Assembly: GCA_036274115.1 (NCBI GenBank)
Contig: DASUGI010000208.1
Coordinates: 4,420-68,419, forward strand
Direction: 5' to 3'
DNA from: JADLHS01 sp036274115
Lineage (GTDB): Bacteria > Verrucomicrobiota > Verrucomicrobiia > Limisphaerales > JADLHS01
Length of the DNA stretch: 64,000 bases
The notes beneath the pieces are model-generated. The model was not told where the DNA came from. It was given only the letters and a program-made list of their open reading frames with translations, and ran no database searches. Below, piece by piece: positions 1 to 9,025 of this stretch (position 1 is the stretch's first letter; each line of letters starts with the position of its first letter). A program made the translations under genes and the position numbers.

Positions 1-332
1 CTGGACGATACCGTGCCGATCGCGCTAACGATGTTTCTCCCGGAAGTGAAAGAAACGTTCGGCAACAACGTTGGATTGAATTCGAATCCGGCCGGAGCAT
101 TCAACACCAGAGTCCCGCCGCCAATGTCGCCTCGACTGTTGCCGGGTTCTGAAATCGTAATCGCGCCCAGACTCGTCCAGGCCGGGGTCGGCGCATTAGC
201 CGCCCGGTCGGCGGGAATGGCATTCCCTCCGGAGGCAGGGGTGATATTCACGTTGGCTCGGGTCTGGAAGGGCAACAGGATTGACAAGCAAAACGCGAAG
301 ACGTACGCGCCGCCGGTTTTTCGGACTTTCAT
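1..332 (-). CDS. Secreted protein, N-terminal part (runs off left edge)
   Basis: The minus strand is open from an ATG at 332 to the window edge, about 110 codons. The first residues form a classic signal peptide: a basic start (MKVRK), a hydrophobic stretch (YVFAFCLSILLPF) and a probable cleavage site after TRA. The mature part begins NVNITPASGGNAIPADRAA and continues with Gly, Thr and Asn-rich beta-type sequence, including SEPGNSRGDIGGGTLVLNAP. It resembles the start of the large secreted beta-rich proteins found further along this window. No function can be assigned because the rest lies outside. The 109-codon plus-strand frame over the same bases lacks such features and is taken as its shadow. 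Confidence 0.72.
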   Translation of the reverse strand, partial: MKVRKTGGAYVFAFCLSILLPFQTRANVNITPASGGNAIPADRAANAPTPAWTSLGAITISEPGNSRGDIGGGTLVLNAPAGFEFNPTLLPNVSFTSGRNIVSAIGTVSS

Positions 333-661
333 AAGTTTGTGAAACCACAGTTAAAACGCGAGCGTTCCGCGGCATCGGTGTGACGAACTGTGCCAATCGT
401 TTGAACGTCTTCCCACCCGCCTGGAGTGGTGATTGATTGCAGTTCATTGACAGCATGCCAAGCCCATTGCTCCCGGAAAGTATACCGGTGCGATGTTCCG
501 GTGCAAACCGGTATCCCTAACCAGGGGTTTTTGCTGATGGCATCGTCCAACCCATGTCGGCTTAGGTGCTTAAGGGTGGGCGCTGAAACGCACACTTGGC
601 GGCCAGACCTGATGCGCTAATTTTGCGGCGGCGGAGAGACGCACTCCAAACGCTAAAGAGC
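333..661. other. Divergent intergenic region with small hairpins
   Basis: This stretch lies between a leftward secreted-protein gene and a rightward hypothetical gene. I see no convincing gene. It holds an 8-base inverted repeat, ATACCGGT at 482-489 and ACCGGTAT at 507-514. Right after it is a small stem CCCT/AGGG (515-526) followed by five T, which looks like a weak terminator or leader structure. No known riboswitch consensus was recognised. Confidence 0.4.
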
Positions 662-1501
662 ATGCCGACCAAAGAACACCGACGACACGCCCGGGGAATT
701 GTTGAAGCATTGGAACTGCGGGCGCATGAAGGACCTTCCGTCTGTCCAGGCGAAATTCGATCGGCACGCGAGTTCCTCGAGCAACATGATTTTTCTCCGG
801 CCAGCGACTACTACAGTCGCCTGACCCGGCTGCAGGACCATCTGCAAACGCGCGCTCGCGTGCGGACGGGCGGAAAGCGAAACTACGGGGGCGAAGCCGC
901 CGGTTGCTGGATGCAGTTACAGTCCGTTTACGATCACGTCATTCTTTCCACCTGCTACGATGGGCAATTCAATACGCAACGGGGACGGGTGAAGATCTCG
1001 CATCGCTTTAATCAGGCGGGTCGGGTCGATTTTGTTGAACTCAAATTCCTGCGGTCATTGCAACCGTGCTTGACGGGAGAGATCCGCAAGCTGGTTACCA
1101 TCCGGAATTATCAAACGCTGCAGAAGGACTGGCACGAAGCGGAGGCGTTCGTGTTACGGGTGCTGCCCCGGGAATTGGTATTTCTGTTGGTTGACTTCTT
1201 CCGGTATCCGCGTCACGAAATCGTCGGTTGGCTGATTAACCTGGGTCATCGCACTGCCGGCGACCTGCTCGCCGACCTGGGCGCAGGGCGAGTGAATGGC
1301 CATGTTTCCGGGTCGAACGGGGCTTCAAGCCAGCTGGCGCTGTCGACGATCCACACGGATGACGTTGCCATGCCGATTCTCGAACAGGCCGGCGCGTTGG
1401 AATCCACCGTTGAGGTTAATGATCCTGACTCGGTAGTGGTGCGCTATGTTCAGACACCGGCGGTGACTTCAAAACAGGCCCTGTCCGCTGCCAGGTACTA
1501 A
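662..1501 (+). CDS. Hypothetical protein, about 279 aa
   Basis: I do not recognise the family. The protein is charged and apparently cytosolic: a basic helical N-terminus (MPTKEHRRHARGIVEAL), a central segment with an aromatic and Cys-containing stretch (YDHVILSTCYDGQFNTQRG), then a hydrophobic helical part (LRVLPRELVFLLVDFFRYP). There is no signal peptide or obvious catalytic motif. The ATG at 662 is taken as start; a TTG at 596 would add 22 residues. Neither has a strong ribosome binding site. Its last 86 bases overlap, tail to tail, the end of the large secreted protein on the other strand, so one of the two stops may be unusual. Coding status is likely but not certain. Confidence 0.58.
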   Translation: MPTKEHRRHARGIVEALELRAHEGPSVCPGEIRSAREFLEQHDFSPASDYYSRLTRLQDHLQTRARVRTGGKRNYGGEAAGCWMQLQSVYDHVILSTCYDGQFNTQRGRVKISHRFNQAGRVDFVELKFLRSLQPCLTGEIRKLVTIRNYQTLQKDWHEAEAFVLRVLPRELVFLLVDFFRYPRHEIVGWLINLGHRTAGDLLADLGAGRVNGHVSGSNGASSQLALSTIHTDDVAMPILEQAGALESTVEVNDPDSVVVRYVQTPAVTSKQALSAARY

Positions 1502-4500
1502 CGGTGGCGCTAATTCGATAGAAGCGTGCCACGGCATTGGTGCGCGCCCCGACATCCAAATACGCGCCCACCGTCGTGGTATTGCCAGTTGTCAAACTGG
1601 CTGAAATGCCGGAGAACGGGCCCCTGGGACCTGGGGCGGTTTCGACAACGGAGCTTCCAGCGGGTGCGGTCCAGGTGACGAGCACATTGTCGTTGGTGAG
1701 CGTGAGCGAGGTAATAAGAGGGTGGACGACGAATTCACTCGCGATACCGGACGGAAGGTGGATAACGGCTTCGGCAACCTCGCTGTAATCGGAAACTCCC
1801 AATGGATTAAAAGCGCGAACCCGGTAGTAGTTCGTCGCATTGGCGATGAAGTTCCCATCACGGTATTGACTGAACGACCGGTTCGTCGCGGCGACGGTGG
1901 CGATTTCCGACCAGGAACTCAGCACATTTGTGCTGCGTTCGATCTTGAAGCCGTGTTGATCAAAGGGAAAGCCAGCGGCCCACGAAAGGATGATGGCATT
2001 GGTGTCGTCGGGCGTGGCAGTCAGGTTGAAGGGAGCCGCGGGCGCAACGATGGTTACCGCAACCGGTGAACTGAACTCAGAGAGCCCGGTCCAGCTAATC
2101 GCCTGTACGCGATACCAGTAAATTCCGCCGGGCTGAAGTCCCGGGTCCGTGTAGGCGTAGTAAGCGGAATTCGTGATGGCAGCCAGTGCCGTCCAGTCGC
2201 CCGGCGCGCCACTCCCGTCCGGCGCGCGTTGCAGGAGGAAGCCCTCCAATTGGCCTGAATAGTTCATGGACCAAAAAAGTTTTGCCTGATTGCCAAAGGC
2301 ATAAACACTCAAATCCGGCGGCGGCGGCGCAACGATCTCGACCGAAAACGGGGCACTGAAGGGCGAATGGCCGAGTTTGTTAAAGCAGCGGATACGGTAA
2401 GAAAAGGTCGAGCCCGGCGAAACCGCCGCGTCGACGAAGTAGGGCAGGAAGGACTGATTATTGACCGTGGCGATTTTTGTCCAGATTTCGGAACCGTTAA
2501 GCGCATTGGTGGTGCGTTCCAGTTTGTAGCCATCCTGATCGTCGGCTGCCGGCGGCAACCATGACAGGAGGATTCGATTGGAACGAAGAATATAGGCGTT
2601 GATGTTGATGGGGGGCTGAGGTGGCAAAATCCTTACGCTGGTCGGCTCGCTGTAAGGTGAATCGCCCAGTCCATTGAAAAATTGCGCGCGATACCAATAA
2701 CGGTTGCTGACCGTCAGTCCGGTGTCGGTGAACGTATGGCTGCTGACATCTGTCGTGTTTGTCACCAGAATCCGTTTCCAGACACCCGGGTTGCCGTTTT
2801 TGTCGGGGGCACGCTCAATGCGAAAGCCGAGCAAACCATTGTGTGCCGGCGAGGCCGCCAGTCGCACTTGATCGACAAAGGCATTTGCGGACAGAAAAGG
2901 TGGAAATGCGGGGGCGAAGATGTCGATGAAGATCGGCTGGCTGTAGACGGACTGACCGCAGGTGGTGACGGAGCGCACGCGGTACCAGTAATTGCTTCCA
3001 CCGGAAACAGAAGTGTCATCATAGCTGGCACGGCTCTGTGCCACTGAAGCAATCGGAGCCCAATTGGTGGCAACGCCAGGGTCCAGATTTCCCAAGGCAC
3101 GTTCAATTTGAACGAGTGAGCGGTCGCGAGGCTGGGGCGTCCACACGAGCCGCACTCGATTCGTGGCAACAATCTGCGCGGCGAAGTCAAGCGGCGGATT
3201 GGGAGTTGTGGAAACGGCCAGGTGAAAACTGCTGCCCGCTGCGATGGCCGTGACGCCTGCCAGATTATCCGGTGGCATCGATCCGCCAAATGGATCGCCC
3301 CAGCCAACCACCGTCCCGTCCTGCTTCAAGGCCAGGGAAGTATTTCGCACCGCCGAAATTGCCACAACGTTTGACAGGCCAGTCGGAGGAGTGCCTGCGG
3401 TGTTCGCGCTCGGCCAGCCCATTACGGTTCCGTCGCCCAGGAGCACCAGGGCATGATTCTGGCCAGCGGCGAGCGCCACCGCATTGGTGATCTGGCTTGG
3501 AGCATCAGACGGCGCGAGACCCCAACTGACAAGCGTGCCGTTGGTTTGCAATGCGAGACTGAAGTTTTCTCCGGCAGCAATGGCCTTTACCCCGGTGAGG
3601 TTTGGTGGCGGCGTAGCGGCCCCGTAAGAATCGTCGCCCCACCCCACGACACTTCCATCCTGTTTGAGCGCCAGGGTGTGGTACGCCCCCGCGGCGATCG
3701 CTTTCACGCCGGTCAGATTAGCTGGTTGAGGCGTGTTTTTAAGGCGGTCAAAGTCCGATTCCCAGGTGACTACGGTGCCGTTTTGCTTCAGCGCCACTCC
3801 ATGGGCATATCCAGCGGCGATGGCGGTGACGCTGCTGAGGTTTTGTGGAAGTGGAGTGGGCGACGGAGCGCGGTGTGTCCAGGCCACGACGGTGCCGTCC
3901 TTTTTTAATGCGAGGCTTTGATTATTTCCGCTTGCGACTGCGACGACATCCGTCAGTCGCGGCGGTATTGGCGTTGGAAGTGACGCGCCCCACGAAGTGA
4001 CGAGCAGGGCGCAATTGGTTTCCGCCTTGAACGTCGTTGCGCAGGCGGTCGCCGAGTAGTCCGAATGCCCCGCTGCATTAAAGGCTCGCACGCGGTAACA
4101 ATAACAAGTGTCCGATTGCAGTTCCTTGTCCTGGTAAGCGGTTGCATTCGCCGGCAACCGGGCGATCGGAACATACTTCCCGCGACCGGTGGTTCGTTCG
4201 ACCGCAAATCCCAGTTCATTGTTGGATTTATCCTTCCAGGTAAGATTCACCTGGGATTCGGAAGTTGCCTCAGCCTGCAACTGCGCAGGTGTGCTGAGGC
4301 GCACGTGACCATGTTTCGGTGGTTGATGCGGGTGCTTCTTGTCCTTGTGAGTGTTTCCAGAATTTTTGCCTGACTTGTCTTTTTCTTTTGTCCCCGCGGC
4401 CGCGGGAAACACGAAGCAGGCAACTGCTATGAGAGCGATGATCGCGGGGGAAAACGATTTCACGTGCAAAGTGTGTGCTTGTTGGGTAACGCTTAAAATC

Positions 4501-4520
4501 AGGGAGAACGTCACATCCAC
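1416..4520 (-). CDS. Secreted RCC1-like and fibronectin type III repeat protein
   Basis: A 1034-residue secreted protein. A basic and hydrophobic export signal lies near residues 20-43 (ends CFVFPAAAG), followed by a Lys/His-rich linker. One fibronectin III-like domain spans about 74-165. About 170-450 holds RCC1-type propeller repeats of the form AIAAGxxHxLALKxDGTVVxWG. Five further FN3-like domains follow, each opening with a PP or PFN turn and containing a YRVRA-type strand. The C-terminal domain contains RFYRI and matches the endings of five other secreted proteins here. No catalytic motif is seen, so an adhesive or structural role is inferred. The GTG start at 4520 is preceded by AGGGGA at good spacing; a GTG at 4463 would give a more standard signal peptide. 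The last 35 or so residues extend past the usual FYR ending. Confidence 0.87.
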   Translation of the reverse strand: MDVTFSLILSVTQQAHTLHVKSFSPAIIALIAVACFVFPAAAGTKEKDKSGKNSGNTHKDKKHPHQPPKHGHVRLSTPAQLQAEATSESQVNLTWKDKSNNELGFAVERTTGRGKYVPIARLPANATAYQDKELQSDTCYCYRVRAFNAAGHSDYSATACATTFKAETNCALLVTSWGASLPTPIPPRLTDVVAVASGNNQSLALKKDGTVVAWTHRAPSPTPLPQNLSSVTAIAAGYAHGVALKQNGTVVTWESDFDRLKNTPQPANLTGVKAIAAGAYHTLALKQDGSVVGWGDDSYGAATPPPNLTGVKAIAAGENFSLALQTNGTLVSWGLAPSDAPSQITNAVALAAGQNHALVLLGDGTVMGWPSANTAGTPPTGLSNVVAISAVRNTSLALKQDGTVVGWGDPFGGSMPPDNLAGVTAIAAGSSFHLAVSTTPNPPLDFAAQIVATNRVRLVWTPQPRDRSLVQIERALGNLDPGVATNWAPIASVAQSRASYDDTSVSGGSNYWYRVRSVTTCGQSVYSQPIFIDIFAPAFPPFLSANAFVDQVRLAASPAHNGLLGFRIERAPDKNGNPGVWKRILVTNTTDVSSHTFTDTGLTVSNRYWYRAQFFNGLGDSPYSEPTSVRILPPQPPININAYILRSNRILLSWLPPAADDQDGYKLERTTNALNGSEIWTKIATVNNQSFLPYFVDAAVSPGSTFSYRIRCFNKLGHSPFSAPFSVEIVAPPPPDLSVYAFGNQAKLFWSMNYSGQLEGFLLQRAPDGSGAPGDWTALAAITNSAYYAYTDPGLQPGGIYWYRVQAISWTGLSEFSSPVAVTIVAPAAPFNLTATPDDTNAIILSWAAGFPFDQHGFKIERSTNVLSSWSEIATVAATNRSFSQYRDGNFIANATNYYRVRAFNPLGVSDYSEVAEAVIHLPSGIASEFVVHPLITSLTLTNDNVLVTWTAPAGSSVVETAPGPRGPFSGISASLTTGNTTTVGAYLDVGARTNAVARFYRISATVSTWQRTGPVLKSPPVSEHSAPLPSQDH

Positions 4521-4652
4521 ACGATCCGTTCCCCTGGAACGTCATCGTGACAGACGGGCCTGTATTGTCAATTTGGAGGCGGGTCGGTACTTGTTTGGAC
4601 CGCCCGTCGGTAATTTTCCGTACCTCCCGGCAGCAAAAATCCAACGAGTTGA

Positions 4653-6848
4653 TCAGAGTCCTGCCTGGATTCGGAAGAACCGTGGTGACGTGGTTGCGTT
4701 GGAAACGGTGAGCGAGTTCGTGATGCTCGTTGGGGGCAGATTGGTATGGATTGGCGACCACGGTCCCGAAAGGCTGTCGGCTTGCTGCACAATCTGCCGC
4801 GCGGATTGGCCGCCAATCCAGTTGAGCGTCACGTCCCCGCCGGCAGTTTGGATACCGAGGAACTTCAGCACGGAGGCCGCGGAGTTGGGATTCGTTCCGG
4901 CGGCTTGCTCCTGAAGATTGTTGGCGCCATCGCCATCCGGATCCGCGGTGGCACTGGCAATCAGCGGGTCACCGAAGTTTTGTTGTTCCCATCCGTTGAA
5001 CAGTCCGTCGCCATCCGCATCCAGATCGGGCCGGGCCTGCCGCGAGAGAATCAAAGTGCTGTAAGGGCCAATGGAAATGGCGCCGCTGCTGCCGGTGACG
5101 TTGACCACCGAACTGCCGAAGTTTCCAAAGTCACTGCCATAGCGGGTCCAATCGGAATTCAGGTTTACAAACCAGTTGCCGTTCGCCGGCCAGGTGTTGA
5201 TGACGTAACTCGGGATGCTGTTGGCGGTGAAATTCATAACCACCATCACTTGATCGTTCGGGCCGGCGCCCCAGCGATGGTAAGCGAGTAATTTCCAGGG
5301 CGCGTCATTGCGCACCACGTGGCTGGTAATGTTTGGACCCGTGAGGCCCAGGCTTGCGTTGTCCAGATTACGGCGCAGCCGAATGACGTCGCGATAAAAA
5401 CTCACGACATCGGAGTAAGTCGTCGCATGCGACCACTCCAACGGGTTGGTGCTGCCGAACTGCTCGTCTTCGAGCATCTCCTGGCCCATAAACAGCATCG
5501 GCACGGCGGGCATGGTCATGATCACCGCGGTGGCCAGCATCGAGCGTTTGCGTGCGTAGTAACCGTCCGGGTCGGCTGGTTGAATCCGCGTCGGCAGGCG
5601 TTGCGCGCCAGCGCCGTTGAGGTCGCCCACCAGATCGTGAGTTTCCGAGTACGCGATGCGAAAGAATCCGTTTCCGTTGATGCCATTCCAGAGCGCATTC
5701 ATGTTGCGGTTGGCATCGGTGCCTTCGACGACCTGTCCAATCAATAAATCACCAAACCCGCGATCCCATTCCCCATGGAAGCCCTGGCCGAACGCCTGAT
5801 CCTCGGCGATGCTGATGACGCCCGGCCGGTTCGCGCGAATCTCGGTATTGTTGATGTATTGGATGAGTGAATCGGCCTCGGGGATGTTCACGTGACCCGG
5901 ATCGTAATAGCGCATCGCGCCCACGGCGTCCCAGCGGAAGCCGTCAATGTGATATTCGTCCACCCACATCTTGAAGTTATCGATGATGAAGGACCGGACC
6001 CCGGGGCTCGCGTAATTCGGGCGGTCGCCCCAGGGCGTGGAACTGATGTTGGCATTGGTGTAAACGTAGAATCGGCTCGCGGAACCAACGTCAAAACCAT
6101 AGAGCTCGAAGTCGCTCGGTCCCCAATGATTGTGAACGACGTCCAGCAACACGCGAATGCCGCGGCTGTGCGCCGCTTGGACAAAGGCTTTCAACCCATC
6201 CGGCCCGCCGTATCCGGAACTCTCGACGGCAAACATGTCGGCCGGATTGTAGCCCCAGCTATTGTCTCCGGGAAATTCTGCGAGAGGCAACAACTCCACC
6301 GCGTTGATTCCGAGATGGGTGAGATGATCGAGCTTTGCAATCGCGTCGGTGAACTTTCCCGGGCCGCCCGTGAATGGTGTTGGATCGTAAAATGCGCCGA
6401 CATGCATCTCATAAATCACCAGGTCGGATTGCGTCACGGGCAAACGCGTGTCGCCCTGCCAATTGAACGCATTCGGAAAATAGACGATCGAGTTTGCGTC
6501 CGGACTGTTGTAGCCGCTCTGAGTGACGCGCCGACTGCGCGGGTCTTTCCACCAGTAGCTGCCGTTGATGAAATATTTGTATTGGCTCCCATTCGTTACG
6601 CCCGGCACATCCACGGACCAAAGATCTGACGTGCCTTCTGCTGCCATCGGAGTCGTGCCCCAGCCGTTGAATGTTCCTCGCACCGCCACGCTGGTGGCGT
6701 GCGGCGACCAGACTCGAAACGTCACGCCTGTGCCCGACGCATCCGCATAAGGGGTCGCGCCCATTCCGGGCCGACTTGATTGTGCCATGGCGCTCACGGC
6801 GCAAAGCAGACTTGTCGTGAGAGCGGGCTTAAGGGCTCTCCAAAACAC
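4653..6848 (-). CDS. Secreted GH13 alpha-glucan-active enzyme (branching-enzyme or amylase-like)
   Basis: A glycoside hydrolase family 13 enzyme acting on alpha-glucans outside the cytoplasm. The GTG start at 6848 gives a clean signal peptide (MFWRALKPALTTSLLCAVSA, then MAQ). An upstream ATG at 7052 is also in frame, but its extra 68 residues look non-coding. A CBM48-like domain spans about 35-110 (VRGTFNGWG). The catalytic barrel has all four GH13 regions: DVVHNH (236-241), GFRWDAVGAM with nucleophile Asp307, IAEDQ with acid Glu349, and SETHD with Asp405. The order resembles branching enzymes and trehalohydrolases more than simple amylases. After the barrel come a small calcium-type motif (DLDADGDGLFNGWEQ) and the shared C-terminal domain ending RFFRIQAGL. 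Confidence 0.9.
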   Translation of the reverse strand: MFWRALKPALTTSLLCAVSAMAQSSRPGMGATPYADASGTGVTFRVWSPHATSVAVRGTFNGWGTTPMAAEGTSDLWSVDVPGVTNGSQYKYFINGSYWWKDPRSRRVTQSGYNSPDANSIVYFPNAFNWQGDTRLPVTQSDLVIYEMHVGAFYDPTPFTGGPGKFTDAIAKLDHLTHLGINAVELLPLAEFPGDNSWGYNPADMFAVESSGYGGPDGLKAFVQAAHSRGIRVLLDVVHNHWGPSDFELYGFDVGSASRFYVYTNANISSTPWGDRPNYASPGVRSFIIDNFKMWVDEYHIDGFRWDAVGAMRYYDPGHVNIPEADSLIQYINNTEIRANRPGVISIAEDQAFGQGFHGEWDRGFGDLLIGQVVEGTDANRNMNALWNGINGNGFFRIAYSETHDLVGDLNGAGAQRLPTRIQPADPDGYYARKRSMLATAVIMTMPAVPMLFMGQEMLEDEQFGSTNPLEWSHATTYSDVVSFYRDVIRLRRNLDNASLGLTGPNITSHVVRNDAPWKLLAYHRWGAGPNDQVMVVMNFTANSIPSYVINTWPANGNWFVNLNSDWTRYGSDFGNFGSSVVNVTGSSGAISIGPYSTLILSRQARPDLDADGDGLFNGWEQQNFGDPLIASATADPDGDGANNLQEQAAGTNPNSAASVLKFLGIQTAGGDVTLNWIGGQSARQIVQQADSLSGPWSPIHTNLPPTSITNSLTVSNATTSPRFFRIQAGL

Positions 6849-7092
6849 GCTCCTACTCTGGCTGACCTGCAGGCCCGGTTCAACCGTGAAACCGGCTGAA
6901 GCAAGGCATGTTTGTGCGGTGGGTCGCGGCTCGCGGGTTCGCTGCTCCGGCGGATATTGAATACCGGTTGCAAGTCCACCGCATTCCGCCATTTGAAACG
7001 AGATCCTCGGCGCGCGGCCGTTAAAGCGAGTCGTCGCATTCGGGCATTGCAAGGCTGCGCGAGGAGAGTGCCGCTCGATCCATCGGTGGCAA

Positions 7093-8601
7093 TTATTGGC
7101 GCAATCGGTAAAGACGAAGCGCGTCGCTCACCGTGTTGGTCACGACGTAGTTTGTGCCGCTTACAGCCGGCGCGGGCGACGCAACATTCCAGTCGCCAAG
7201 ACTGAGGTTGGTGCGGGTCTCCAGGGTGAAACCTGTGAAGTTGGTCGTCCACGACAGGACGACACTTGCATCCGGACCGCGTTGGATACTGAGAAGCGGC
7301 GCGGAGGGGATGGTGGTCTGGATGCGATAGACATCGCCGCTGACGAGATAAGCGATGTAGAGGTTGCCCATCTGATCCTCGCCGAAGGAGACCGGAAACG
7401 TCGGCGCGCCCACATCGGGCGTGAGCAGAGCATCAATGTTCTGTACCGTGCCGTACGGGTCGGCGGGATCGAAGATCCAGTAGTTGTCGTCGAGAGTGCT
7501 TGCGCTGTTGCGCGAATCCAGAAAGAAATACTTGCCTTGAAGCGCCGGGTCAGGGCCGCGATACACATATCCGCCGGTCACCACGGTCCCGCCGAAGGGA
7601 TCGTTGTCGCGGTTGTAGTCGTACACCGGCTCGACGTTGCCCGGCGGTGGGGCGCCGCCGACACCACCGCTGGGCGTTGCGATGGTTCCCTCTCGCAGTC
7701 GCCAGCCGTAATTCTCGCCACCGTTGCTGGAGGCCGGCAGGAAGTCGATTTCTTCACGCGCGCTTTGTCCGACGTCGCCGATCCACAGGTCTCCGGTGGC
7801 GCGGTCGAACCCCGCGCGGAACGGATTGCGCAGCCCATAGGCAAAAATTTCATCGTCCCCCGGCACGCCGACGAATGGATTGTTCGGCGGGATCGCGTAG
7901 TTCCGGTTCGTGTCGGCGGGAAACGCATCACTGTCCACATCCACGCGCAGGATCTTTCCCAGCAGGTTGGTCGTGGTGTCTTGAGCGTTGCCCGTGCCGG
8001 CGGTGTGGCCAGTATCGTTGTCGTCGCCGCCGCCTCCATCACCGGTGGCGATGTACAGGTAAGGGTTGTTGTTGGGGCTGAACCCGATCCACCCGCCGTT
8101 ATGATTGCTTTGCGGCTGCATGAAACTGAGGATCGTTCGGGCCGACGCGGGGTTGGCGACGTTGGGATTTGCGCTGACGGTATATTCGCGAATGTATGTC
8201 GCGAACGGTTGAACTCCGGTATCAATCGTCACGTTGACGTAAAACTTGCCGTTGGTCTGGTAGCCCGGATGGAATGCCATTCCCAGCAGCCCGCCTTCGC
8301 CTTCAGTGTCCACGCCGGGGATCGTGAGAAACGGCGTCGGTTCGAGCATGCCCGACGACAGATTGAGAATTCGGATGGTGCCGGCGCGTTGAACGATGAA
8401 AAGGCGGGCTGCGTCACCGGGCGCGTGGGTGACGAAGATGGGATTGTTCAGTCCGCTGGCCACGCGCTGAAGTCCGACAATGTCCGCGCGCGCTGGCGCG
8501 GTCCAGCACCCGAGGAGGATGAAGGCAACGGTGTGTGCCAACATAGCGGGAATTCGCCTGGTGGTCTCCCTCTGTTCATTTGTGGGAATTCGCTTTTTCA
8601 T
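7093..8601 (-). CDS. PQQ-dependent sugar dehydrogenase (GSDH family), secreted
   Basis: A soluble aldose or sorbosone dehydrogenase-like beta-propeller that would oxidise sugars in the periplasm or outside the cell using PQQ. Family signatures are clear: GLNNPIFVTHAPGD, VQRAGTIRIL, GEGGLLGMAFHPGY, ATGDGGGGDDND, NLLGKILRVDVD, YGLRNPFRAGFD and LWIGDVGQSAREEID. The basic N-terminus and the stretch LAHTVAFILLGC ending TAPARA form the signal peptide. The ATG at 8601 is chosen; an in-frame ATG at 8685 would place about 28 polar residues in front. The C-terminal 70 residues (SVVLSWTTNFTGFTLE to RLYRLRQ) are not part of the propeller and match the common C-terminal domain of neighbouring secreted proteins. 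PQQ synthesis genes are not in this window. Confidence 0.9.
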   Translation of the reverse strand: MKKRIPTNEQRETTRRIPAMLAHTVAFILLGCWTAPARADIVGLQRVASGLNNPIFVTHAPGDAARLFIVQRAGTIRILNLSSGMLEPTPFLTIPGVDTEGEGGLLGMAFHPGYQTNGKFYVNVTIDTGVQPFATYIREYTVSANPNVANPASARTILSFMQPQSNHNGGWIGFSPNNNPYLYIATGDGGGGDDNDTGHTAGTGNAQDTTTNLLGKILRVDVDSDAFPADTNRNYAIPPNNPFVGVPGDDEIFAYGLRNPFRAGFDRATGDLWIGDVGQSAREEIDFLPASSNGGENYGWRLREGTIATPSGGVGGAPPPGNVEPVYDYNRDNDPFGGTVVTGGYVYRGPDPALQGKYFFLDSRNSASTLDDNYWIFDPADPYGTVQNIDALLTPDVGAPTFPVSFGEDQMGNLYIAYLVSGDVYRIQTTIPSAPLLSIQRGPDASVVLSWTTNFTGFTLETRTNLSLGDWNVASPAPAVSGTNYVVTNTVSDALRLYRLRQ

Positions 8602-9025
8602 GGCAGACGCTAAACTTGAAAGCCCCTCAATGCCAGCCACGGCTTCGGTCAGACTGAATTTTCCGCTCCGATCCCTGCTCATCAATTACCTGATGCCGAC
8701 TCAGAGTCACAGTGGACGCAAGAGTCGAGCCGACCGTCACCGGGAGATCAACTCTCAGCCCTCCGCCATCAACGAAGCAGTGGCGGAATCTTTCGGCGCA
8801 TGGCTGATGGCCAATGACTGATCGCCGATGTTCCAACTTGGCGATTTGCCATCAGTCATTCGCGCGAAAGCGCGCAACTCGCCCAGCCAACAGAAAAGAC
8901 ACGAGGTCCAGAGGGTCGCCAGTGCAATCGAACCGAATGCTGGTCACGATTACATGGTTTTCGACTTCCATGAAAGAGTGAGCGGCCTATCCTCGCTTTA
9001 CGTTTCTCGTGCCATTGCCAATTCC
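8602..9025. other. Divergent intergenic region
   Basis: About 420 bases separate the leftward sugar dehydrogenase from the rightward kinase-like gene. Both reading frames can be extended into it, but neither extension looks like protein. It contains an imperfect inverted repeat (AATGACTGATCGCC near 8812-8825 against GGCGAT...CAGTCATT near 8841-8861) and a GCGC-GAAA-GCGC hairpin near 8863-8876. No clear promoter boxes were recognised. Confidence 0.35.

Noticed and set aside
482..532. Riboswitch in the left divergent region
   Set aside because: Two small stems are present but do not fit any riboswitch consensus I know, and neither neighbour suggests a ligand.
7096..8613. 505-codon plus-strand frame opposite the sugar dehydrogenase
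   Set aside because: It mirrors a well-supported gene; its translation is rich in Arg, Val and Gly with no fold-like pattern or signal.
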